DNA of 5,295 nucleotides from Prevotella sp. (GTDB taxonomy: Bacteria; Bacteroidota; Bacteroidia; Bacteroidales; Bacteroidaceae): the NCBI GenBank assembly GCA_016291915.1, contig JAEEZP010000155.1, positions 1-5,295 on the forward strand. Reading direction: 5' to 3'. The translations under genes were made by a program, and so were the position numbers. This document shows, in pieces, positions 1 through 4,980 of the stretch. The notes under the pieces were generated by a model. The model saw only the letters and a program-made list of their open reading frames with translations. It was not told the origin of the DNA and made no database searches. Every line of letters starts with the position of its first letter. The first letter of the stretch is position 1.

Positions 1-98
1 ACATCAATACCTTGCGCTTTCATTTCACTGCTCTTCTGCGACATGGCAAGTGTGGCGGAAGGAGCGAGTCTCTGTAGTCTGTCTGATAAATTTTTCAT
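1..98 (-). CDS. Aspartate-aminotransferase-type PLP enzyme (5' end only)
   Basis: Only the first 32 codons and two bases of codon 33 are in the window; the gene continues past the left edge. The N-terminus reads MKNLSDRLQRLAPSATLAMS and goes on QKSSEMKAQGID. This is the characteristic opening of class I (fold type I) PLP aminotransferases of the bacterial AspC/AAT type: a short helix, then SATLA and a K-A-x-G-x-D segment. The family transfers the amino group of aspartate to 2-oxoglutarate in the cytoplasm. The substrate-binding and PLP-lysine regions are outside the window, so specificity cannot be judged. The ATG at 98-96 is chosen because a -7 promoter box lies just upstream and homology starts here. 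RibBA ends 119 bp upstream on the same strand, but this gene appears to have its own promoter with a very short leader of about 14 nt. Confidence 0.85.
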   Translation of the reverse strand, partial: MKNLSDRLQRLAPSATLAMSQKSSEMKAQGID

Positions 99-116
99 AA
101 TCGCTTCAATATTCTG

Positions 117-147
117 CAAAAATAATACTATTCTTTTGATAAACGAA
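117..147 (-). promoter_or_regulatory. Bacteroidota-type promoter of the aminotransferase gene
   Basis: Read on the minus strand, the -7 box TATTTTTG (124-117) fits TAnnTTTG perfectly. TTCG (147-144), one mismatch from the -33 consensus TTTG, lies 19 bp upstream. Transcription would begin near 110-113, leaving only about 14 nt before the ATG at 98. The match to the major sigma-factor consensus of Bacteroides is known pattern; activity is inferred. Confidence 0.7.
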
Positions 148-217
148 ATATTTGGGGTATTATTTCTGCAAAAAGATGAAAAAGCAATAAAATAAAGGAT
201 TTTTAATCACGATTTGC

Positions 218-1426
218 TTACAGATGCAGGCTATGCCCCATCTTTTCTTTCTTCGTCGTGAGATACCTTATATTATATGGGTTGGGCGTCGTCTCTATAG
301 GGATGTTCTCAACGATCTCCAGTCCGTAACTCTCCAATCCGACACGTTTGACGGGATTATTGGTGAGCAGACGCATTTTTCTGATGCCCAACTGACGAAG
401 TATCTGAGCGCCACAGCCATAGTCACGTTCATCGGGTTTGAATCCAAGATGGATATTGGCATCCACCGTGTCGTAGCCTTCCTCCTGCAACTTATAAGCA
501 GCAATCTTATTCATCAGTCCGATACCACGGCCTTCCTGCTGGATATACACGACAACACCCTTTCCTTCCTTTTCAATCATCTGCATCGCCTTGTGAAGCT
601 GTTCTCCACAGTCACAACGCTTACTGCCCAGAATATCACCGGTGGCACATGAAGAGTGTACCCTTACCATGAGTGGTTCATCTTCCTCCCATTCACCTTT
701 GATAAGCGCCATATGCTCCAGTCCGTTACTCTTCTGTCTGAAAGGTATCAGTTTGAAATGTCCGTAGTCGGTCGGCATGTCCACTTCCTCACCTTTAACC
801 ACCAGCGATTCATTCTTCAAACGATAGGCAATCATATCTTTGATGGTGATCGTCTTCAGGTCGTATTTCTCTCCGAAAGCCAACAACTCTGGCAGTCGTG
901 CCATCGTGCCATCTTCATTCATGATCTCCATCAGTGCACCTGCCGGATAGAGTCCGGCCATTCTACAGAGATCGATAGCTGCTTCGGTATGACCACTTCT
1001 TCTCAAAACACCGTTTTCCTGTGCATAAAGTGGGTTGACATGACCGGGACGGCCGAAGGTCTGTGGCGTAGAGGCAGGATCTGCCAGTGCTTTGATGGTT
1101 TCAGCACGGTCATGAGCCGATACACCTGTGGAGCATCCCTCCAACTTATCTATCGTCACGGTAAAGGGAGTTCCTAAGACAGAGGTGTTGTCGTTCACCT
1201 GATGGGGCAAATCCAGTTCCTGACATCTGGATATAGTGATGGGTGCGCAGAGCACACCACGTGCATGTTTCAGCATGAAGTTCACCTTCTCTGCGGTGAT
1301 TTTCTCTGCAGCGATAATCAGGTCACCTTCGTTTTCACGATCCTCATCGTCAACCACAATGACAAACTTACCTTCCTTGAAGTCTTGTACAGCTTCTTCT
1401 ATCGTATTCAATTTAAGATTTCCCAT
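218..1426 (-). CDS. ribBA: Bifunctional DHBP synthase / GTP cyclohydrolase II
   Basis: This 402-residue cytoplasmic enzyme catalyses both entry reactions of riboflavin synthesis. Its N-terminal half makes 3,4-dihydroxy-2-butanone 4-phosphate from ribulose 5-phosphate. Its C-terminal half opens GTP to the pyrimidine precursor, releasing formate and pyrophosphate. Visible DHBP-synthase motifs are the acidic loop DDEDRENEGD (26-35), STGVSAHDRA (99-108), RPGHVNPL (126-133) and RRSGHTEA (142-149). The RPGH and SGHTEA histidines correspond to metal-site or catalytic residues. The GTP cyclohydrolase II domain starts at about residue 205. It has the zinc ligands Cys260, Cys271 and Cys273 (C-x10-C-x-C), QQEGRGIGL (296-304), DERDYG (332-337) and the closing LLTNNPVK (353-360). 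All key residues of both halves are present and the length is normal for RibBA, so both activities are expected. The ATG at 1426 lies 14 bp after the permease stop; an AAGG only one base before the ATG is too close to act as a usual ribosome site. No FMN riboswitch fits in this gap. Confidence 0.97.
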   Translation of the reverse strand: MGNLKLNTIEEAVQDFKEGKFVIVVDDEDRENEGDLIIAAEKITAEKVNFMLKHARGVLCAPITISRCQELDLPHQVNDNTSVLGTPFTVTIDKLEGCSTGVSAHDRAETIKALADPASTPQTFGRPGHVNPLYAQENGVLRRSGHTEAAIDLCRMAGLYPAGALMEIMNEDGTMARLPELLAFGEKYDLKTITIKDMIAYRLKNESLVVKGEEVDMPTDYGHFKLIPFRQKSNGLEHMALIKGEWEEDEPLMVRVHSSCATGDILGSKRCDCGEQLHKAMQMIEKEGKGVVVYIQQEGRGIGLMNKIAAYKLQEEGYDTVDANIHLGFKPDERDYGCGAQILRQLGIRKMRLLTNNPVKRVGLESYGLEIVENIPIETTPNPYNIRYLTTKKEKMGHSLHL

Positions 1427-1440
1427 ACCTTATTATATAA

Positions 1441-3345
1441 TTATACGTTGTGCATCTGATGGATGCGGTTGATAATCTCTGTATTTGTCTCTTTGATCGT
1501 TTTCAAGTCACGCAGCAGTCGTATTCTGAAAAACCACATACGGATATAGATAAAAAGGTTGACCGGTGTAAGTAATCCTACCACCACATTCAACCATTGT
1601 CTTTCAAACGGTCGTGTATGTGACTTCACCGACACAACAGGATATTTGTTGAGCAGTGTGAGAATCATCTTGTCTTTGGTGTTTGTAAGATCCTCGATCA
1701 CCTGCTCCATGTCGGTGTTGATCCTTTCTATCTCGTTGTCAGGCTCGTATCTGAAGAACACGTTGATGACGTTCGGCAGTTTGTACAACTTGTGTTTATG
1801 AGCATAATCGGTCACCTCGTCATTGATCTTCTGCAGAGCCAAGGCATCAGCGGCGTAGTCGGGATCATTGATAATGACCTCTTTGGCATAAACATGACGT
1901 TTGAGACGTAGTCCCAGCAACTTCATGAAGAAGTTTCGGTATAGATCGATGTTGAATACCACGGAGTCGTTGTTAGCCTTATAAGTAACAAATGCTGCCA
2001 AAGGAGCCAATACCGCCGTTGAGATACTCTTGCCGAACCATACAGCCCACATACCACCTCTTGCCATACGGTAACCGGTGTTGTCTAATATGTAATATAT
2101 AATGTACACGAGGACACTGATGATGACAGGAATACCGATACCTCCTTTCCGGATGATGGCTCCCAAGGGCGCACCGATAAAGAAGAACAGCAGACATGAC
2201 AATGCCATGGTGTATTTGTTGATACCCTCAATACGGTGTTGACGGATTAGACGGTCACCGTCGGATGTGAGCATCGCCTTAAACTCCAGGTCGCTCATCT
2301 CATTCTGTACCCTGCCGAGCGCCGATGAGACAGCCTGTTGTTTCTTTTCGGTCGTCAACTTGCCGTAGATACTGTCGTAGTTGCAGCTTTTAGCCATCAC
2401 AGCCTTGAGTGCTTTCAGTGAGTCTTTCTTCTCCAATGGCAGTTGATAGTAATGTGAACGCTTGGCATCGATGTAATAGATCCTTCCGATACTATCGTAC
2501 TGATGGTTCAGTGAGTCAATGTCGTGATATATCTCAGAAAGACTCTTTCCACGGGCATTGTTAGAGATACTGCTTGCATCGGTAAGGCTAAAGTCAGCAT
2601 CGAAATCCAATACGATCTTTTTCTCGGCGAATGTCTCTCGACGGTAAGGTACACTTGCACTGCCGGCCAACTCCTGACTCCTCATATTCTCAAACCACTC
2701 TCCACTATGCAGGGTCAGCAGCAAGTGTTTCTTCTCGGCTGTCGACTGCAGCATACCCGAATCGGCCAGGATAATGGCTGCATCTTCATAGCTGCCGTTC
2801 ATCTGGTATATCATGATACCGTAAAGCATACCTGTCTTCGTGTCTTTCTTCTGTACATAGAGGTTACAGTTAGGGATGCCGTCGTAGAAGATTCCTTCTG
2901 GGATTTCCAGTTCCGGACTCTTCTGTTTCATCGAGATAAGCAATTGTGCAAATGATGTGTTGGCATTCGGTCCTACCACATTCTGGAAGTAGAACGAACC
3001 TAAAGCGATAAAGATGACGATGACGATGAGTGAGCGGAAGGTCTGCATCAGTGAGATACCTGCTGCTTTGATGGCCGTGAGCTCACTGCTCTCACCGAGG
3101 TTTCCGAATGCGATCAGTGAAGAGAGGAGGATGGCCAGTGGCAGCGCTTGTGGCAGGAGCATCAGTCCCATATACCAGAAGAACTGTGCCAGCACCTCCA
3201 TCGAAAGTCCTTTTCCAATCAGCTGGTCGATATATCGCCAAAGGAACTGCATCATCAGTACAAACTGACAGATGAAGAATGTTCCTACGAAGAGCAGTCC
3301 GAACTGCTTGGAAATGAATATATCAAGTTTTTTGACTCCTATCAT
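1441..3345 (-). CDS. LptF/LptG (YjgP/YjgQ) family LPS-export permease
   Basis: This 634-residue inner-membrane protein belongs to the YjgP/YjgQ family. In the LptB2FG transporter such proteins extract lipopolysaccharide from the inner membrane. Three N-terminal membrane segments (about 14-37, 53-80, 102-122) are followed by a large periplasmic domain (about 123-373), then three more segments (about 375-398, 402-420, 434-455). Family hallmarks are SSELTAIKAAGISL (86-99) after segment 2 and GAPLGAIIRKGG (391-402) after segment 4. Proteobacterial LptF and LptG are about 360 residues. The excess here is a longer periplasmic part and a C-terminal extension of about 175 residues with a further hydrophobic segment (about 585-605). 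Such long forms are usual in Bacteroidota. LptF cannot be told from LptG, so no symbol is given. I start at ATG 3345, giving MIGVKKLDIFISKQFG, the normal family opening. A longer reading from TTG 3387 overlaps the -7 promoter box and is rejected. RibBA follows after 14 bp, suggesting one transcript. Confidence 0.93.
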   Translation of the reverse strand: MIGVKKLDIFISKQFGLLFVGTFFICQFVLMMQFLWRYIDQLIGKGLSMEVLAQFFWYMGLMLLPQALPLAILLSSLIAFGNLGESSELTAIKAAGISLMQTFRSLIVIVIFIALGSFYFQNVVGPNANTSFAQLLISMKQKSPELEIPEGIFYDGIPNCNLYVQKKDTKTGMLYGIMIYQMNGSYEDAAIILADSGMLQSTAEKKHLLLTLHSGEWFENMRSQELAGSASVPYRRETFAEKKIVLDFDADFSLTDASSISNNARGKSLSEIYHDIDSLNHQYDSIGRIYYIDAKRSHYYQLPLEKKDSLKALKAVMAKSCNYDSIYGKLTTEKKQQAVSSALGRVQNEMSDLEFKAMLTSDGDRLIRQHRIEGINKYTMALSCLLFFFIGAPLGAIIRKGGIGIPVIISVLVYIIYYILDNTGYRMARGGMWAVWFGKSISTAVLAPLAAFVTYKANNDSVVFNIDLYRNFFMKLLGLRLKRHVYAKEVIINDPDYAADALALQKINDEVTDYAHKHKLYKLPNVINVFFRYEPDNEIERINTDMEQVIEDLTNTKDKMILTLLNKYPVVSVKSHTRPFERQWLNVVVGLLTPVNLFIYIRMWFFRIRLLRDLKTIKETNTEIINRIHQMHNV

Positions 3346-3358
3346 GACGTGTCTCAAC

Positions 3359-3379
3359 TGATTGCATGTGTTGCAATCA
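3359..3379 (-). promoter_or_regulatory. Perfect 8-bp inverted repeat at the start of the permease transcript
   Basis: TGATTGCA and TGCAATCA form perfect 8-bp arms around a 5-nt centre (ACACA on the minus strand). The element starts within a few bases of the predicted transcription start and ends 13 nt before the ATG at 3345. It could be a hairpin at the extreme 5' end of the permease-ribBA mRNA, or a DNA operator. The symmetry is directly visible; the function is inferred. Confidence 0.5.
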
Positions 3380-3384
3380 AAGTG

Positions 3385-3415
3385 CAAAGTTAATGCAAAT
3401 CACCTTGAGAACAAA
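3385..3415 (-). promoter_or_regulatory. Bacteroidota-type promoter of the permease-ribBA unit
   Basis: On the minus strand, TTTG (3415-3412) is followed after exactly 19 bp by TAACTTTG (3392-3385), a full match to TTTG-N19-TAnnTTTG. Transcription should start near 3378-3381, giving a leader of about 35 nt to ATG 3345. This promoter rules out the TTG at 3387 as a start codon. The leader is too short for an FMN riboswitch. Confidence 0.85.
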
Positions 3416-3458
3416 ATAAATTAGTAATTATTAAATCTCCACGGCTATTTTTCTTATT

Positions 3459-3857
3459 TTACAATCCGGTGGAATGATGGAGCCGTTCAAGGTTTTTCTC
3501 CCACAGGTCGTAAATGGTATCAAGATCATCTTCCTCAGCAAAGTCTGTGATGATCAAGATATAGTCACCGGTGATGTCGCTACGCACAATCTTCAGTTCC
3601 CAGTAAGCATTTTCATCGGTGTCGTCGTTCCACGCAAACCGGATGACGTCGTTTTTCATATAGGTAATCAGGGATGCCGTACGTATCTCATGATGTTTCC
3701 ACACCTCTCCCCAGGTAAAGATATATGAATCACCGTTTGTCTCCACACTGTCGGCCACCCACTTAGAGAGTCCTGCAGGAGTACTGAGGAATGGCCATAT
3801 AATATTTGCTGACTTTGATCTCAACTCTCTTTCGATGGTTAATTGTTGTTTTCTCAT
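3459..3857 (-). CDS. START-like domain (SRPBCC/AHSA1 fold) protein
   Basis: This 132-residue soluble protein has no signal peptide or membrane segment. It matches the small START-like domain proteins common in Bacteroidota, a branch of the SRPBCC/AHSA1 helix-grip fold. The family feature STPAGLSKWVAD (25-36) follows the first helix. Alternating beta-strand patterns follow (SYIFTWG 44-50, VIRFAWNDD 71-79, AYWELKIV 84-91, YILIITDFAEED 99-110), then the long closing helix (about 111-127). The fold forms a hydrophobic cavity or binds partner proteins, but no substrate is known for this group and I assign none. The ATG at 3857 has a perfect -7 box about 36 bp upstream. It lies 113 bp upstream of the permease on the same strand, but the permease has its own promoter, so they are neighbours rather than a clear operon. 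I see no strong terminator between them. Confidence 0.85.
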   Translation of the reverse strand: MRKQQLTIERELRSKSANIIWPFLSTPAGLSKWVADSVETNGDSYIFTWGEVWKHHEIRTASLITYMKNDVIRFAWNDDTDENAYWELKIVRSDITGDYILIITDFAEEDDLDTIYDLWEKNLERLHHSTGL

Positions 3858-3892
3858 AATGGTCTATAGGGATACAAGGTAAATATCGTTGA

Positions 3893-3922
3893 CAAATATA
3901 CTGTTTTTTTTCATAATACAAA
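3893..3922 (-). promoter_or_regulatory. Bacteroidota-type promoter of the START-like gene
   Basis: On the minus strand, TTTG (3922-3919) precedes TATATTTG (3900-3893) by 18 bp. The -7 box matches TAnnTTTG fully; the spacing is one base short of the usual 19-21. The spacer contains a run of eight A on this strand (T on the plus strand, 3904-3911). The leader to ATG 3857 would be about 30 nt. Confidence 0.75.
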
Positions 3923-3940
3923 AAAAATATTCGAAATTAT

Positions 3941-3972
3941 TTTGTGCATTAGATTTTTTTTACTTACCTTTG
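3941..3972 (+). promoter_or_regulatory. Bacteroidota-type promoter of the tRNA gene
   Basis: TTTG (3941-3944) and TACCTTTG (3965-3972) are separated by 20 bp and match the -33/-7 consensus fully. Transcription would start near 3977-3979, leaving a leader of about 12 nt before the mature tRNA. The spacer includes a T8 run (3954-3961). It diverges from the START-like promoter, with 18 bp between the two -33 boxes. Confidence 0.8.
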
Positions 3973-3990
3973 CACCCGCAATAAAATGAT

Positions 3991-4064
3991 GGCGGGATAG
4001 CTCAGCTGGTTAGAGCGCATGATTCATAATCATGAGGTCGCCGGTTCAATCCCGGCTCCCGCTA
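3991..4064 (+). tRNA. tRNA with CAU anticodon, probably elongator tRNA-Met
   Basis: A complete cloverleaf can be drawn. The acceptor stem is GGCGGGA (3991-3997) with TCCCGCT (4057-4063), and the discriminator is A4064. The D arm is GCTC/GAGC (4000-4003, 4013-4016) and the anticodon stem CATGA/TCATG (4018-4022, 4030-4034). The loop TTCATAA puts CAT at 4025-4027. The T arm is GCCGG/CCGGC around TTCAATC (4045-4051). The first acceptor pair is a G-U wobble. CCA is not encoded (CTCA follows), so it must be added after transcription. The anticodon stem lacks the three consecutive G-C pairs of initiator tRNA and there is no unpaired C1-A72, so it is not the initiator. A CAU anticodon could also mark tRNA-Ile2, whose C34 TilS converts to lysidine. 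I favour Met because of overall similarity to elongator tRNA-Met, but comparison with the other CAU tRNAs of the genome would decide. Confidence 0.93.
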
Positions 4065-4074
4065 CTCAGAAATC

Positions 4075-4104
4075 ACGAGTTACAGAAATGTAACTCGTTT
4101 TTTT
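4075..4104 (+). terminator. Intrinsic terminator of the tRNA gene
   Basis: A perfect 9-bp stem, ACGAGTTAC with GTAACTCGT, encloses a 6-nt loop (AGAAAT) and is followed directly by six more T (4099-4104). It starts 11 nt after the tRNA 3' end, so the tRNA is probably a single-gene transcript. There is no matching A-run on the left, so it should act mainly rightward. Confidence 0.9.
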
Positions 4105-4126
4105 GTGTCTTATATATACGTTTTAG

Positions 4127-4236
4127 AAAGTATCCCCTTTTCAACTGGTTTTAATACTTTTTTCATAGGGTTTTAATACTCTTTTCGATGTGTCTTGATA
4201 CCCTTTTCTGACGGTCCTGATCCCCTGCATGCATAA
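4127..4236 (+). repeat. Five degenerate direct repeats with exact 22-bp period
   Basis: Units begin at 4127, 4149, 4171, 4193 and 4215. Counted base by base, the TAC/TCC core falls at 4133, 4155, 4177, 4199 and 4221, always 22 bp apart with no indel. The consensus of the middle three is TYTTRATACYCTTTTC, then four variable bases, then mostly GG. Units 2 and 3 share 17 of 22 positions, and 3 and 4 share 14. Unit 1 keeps mainly the CCCTTTTC half. Unit 5 keeps the first 12 positions (10 identical to unit 4) and then decays. A period that is not a multiple of three, in a stretch without a supported gene, argues against a coding origin. The array ends about 45 bp upstream of the next gene's -33 box. 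Two helical turns per unit suit an array of protein-binding sites, but this is inference. Confidence 0.7.
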
Positions 4237-4282
4237 TCCAATAACTAAGGATGATTTTAAATGATATTGTTTCTCGTTTTTT

Positions 4283-4313
4283 ATTGTATTATAAAGAATT
4301 ATGTGTATATTTG
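4283..4313 (+). promoter_or_regulatory. Bacteroidota-type promoter of the RbsD/FucU-like lipoprotein gene
   Basis: The -7 box TATATTTG (4306-4313) matches TAnnTTTG fully. ATTG (4283-4286), one mismatch from TTTG, lies 19 bp upstream. Transcription would start near 4318, giving a leader of about 33 nt to ATG 4351. Its position inside the longer open frame from 4261 argues for the shorter start. Confidence 0.75.
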
Positions 4314-4350
4314 CAGAGATAATGGTTTCGTATTACAATTAGTATCTGAT

Positions 4351-4908
4351 ATGAGAAAAATCAAGATGTTGATGATAGCAGGTGTGTGTCTGATGATGAC
4401 CGCTTGCATCGACTTGTCTGGCAGTAGGGTTCAAGAAAACAGTAAGAATATGGAAGATTGGAAAACGGTTTTAAAGGAGAAATTACCACTCTTGGGACAT
4501 CGCAATTGGATCGTGGTAACCGACATGGCTTATCCTTTGCAGTCGCATGATGGTATCACCACGTTGTATGCTCAGGAAGACTACGCTCAGGTAGTGGAGC
4601 AAGTATCTGACATGATCAGTGAGGCTCCGCATGTTTATGCCCACATCTATTTGGACAAGGAGCAAGAGAAGTTGTCGGAAGAACTTGCAAAGGGATGGAA
4701 TTCTTATCAAGAGCAGTTGGGTAAAGCACTTGATTTAAAGGAAGTTCAATATGTTCCCCATGAGGAACTTATCCGTAAGTTGGATGAAGTAAGTAATCTT
4801 TTTGAGGTGGTTATCATAAAGACATCACTTACCATTCCTTATACCACGGCGTTCTTTGAGTTGGACTGCCAGTATTGGGATGCCGAACATGAGGCTGCGA
4901 TAAGGTGA
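4351..4908 (+). CDS. Lipoprotein with RbsD/FucU (sugar mutarotase) fold
   Basis: The product has 185 residues. MRKIK, a hydrophobic core and the lipobox MTAC (16-19) make a lipoprotein signal peptide, with Cys19 as the lipidated residue. The rest resembles the RbsD/FucU family, cytoplasmic enzymes that interconvert pyranose and furanose forms or anomers of ribose and fucose. LGHRNWIVVTD (48-58) matches RbsD LGH-x7-D, placing His50 and Asp58 eight residues apart like His20 and Asp28 of E. coli ribose pyranase. VQYVPHEEL (132-140) matches the second conserved histidine region (His137). IPYTTAFFEL (162-171) matches SPYANIIL near the RbsD C-terminus, with Thr in place of Asn. The length after the signal peptide (about 165) exceeds RbsD (139) by an insert around 100-125. 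Mutarotase activity and substrate are inferences; a non-enzymatic role is possible. The start at 4351 is chosen over an in-frame ATG at 4261 because the promoter lies between them and only 4351 gives a proper signal peptide. A second lipoprotein gene follows 72 bp downstream. Confidence 0.8.
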   Translation: MRKIKMLMIAGVCLMMTACIDLSGSRVQENSKNMEDWKTVLKEKLPLLGHRNWIVVTDMAYPLQSHDGITTLYAQEDYAQVVEQVSDMISEAPHVYAHIYLDKEQEKLSEELAKGWNSYQEQLGKALDLKEVQYVPHEELIRKLDEVSNLFEVVIIKTSLTIPYTTAFFELDCQYWDAEHEAAIR

Positions 4909-4980
4909 TTGGTTTGGAGTGCAGTGTTGAGTGTTTAGTGAATAATAATTGCGGGCATACCGTGTAAAATAATAAGTATT

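Noticed and set aside
99..217. Intrinsic terminator after ribBA
   Set aside because: The minus-strand sequence after the stop at 218 is AT-rich with T-runs but shows no strong GC-containing hairpin next to them.
224..1177. Plus-strand open frames of 142 and 173 codons (224-652 and 656-1177) opposite ribBA
   Set aside because: They are antisense to a gene whose both domains keep all catalytic motifs. Their translations show no recognisable family, and no promoter of the type seen elsewhere precedes them.
1427..1440. FMN riboswitch controlling ribBA
   Set aside because: The gap before ribBA is 14 bp and the permease leader is about 35 nt, both far too short for the FMN aptamer.
2524..3268. 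Plus-strand open frames opposite the permease gene
   Set aside because: They are antisense shadows of a well-supported membrane protein and show no domain, signal peptide or start-site signal.
4127..4236. CRISPR array as an explanation of the 22-bp periodicity
   Set aside because: The units are contiguous and degenerate, with no invariant repeat alternating with unique spacers, and no cas gene is visible.
4261..4350. Thirty-residue N-terminal extension of the RbsD/FucU-like lipoprotein from ATG 4261
   Set aside because: The -7 box at 4306-4313 lies inside this stretch, so it would be upstream of the transcript. The extension would also bury the signal peptide that starts at 4351.
4483..4710. 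Minus-strand open frame of 75 codons inside the RbsD/FucU-like lipoprotein gene
   Set aside because: It is a short antisense frame without family features or its own promoter, lying within a gene supported by motifs, signal peptide and promoter.
4909..4980. Promoter of the second lipoprotein gene
   Set aside because: AT-rich words such as TAATAATTG resemble a -7 box only loosely and no properly spaced -33 partner is seen, so none is called.
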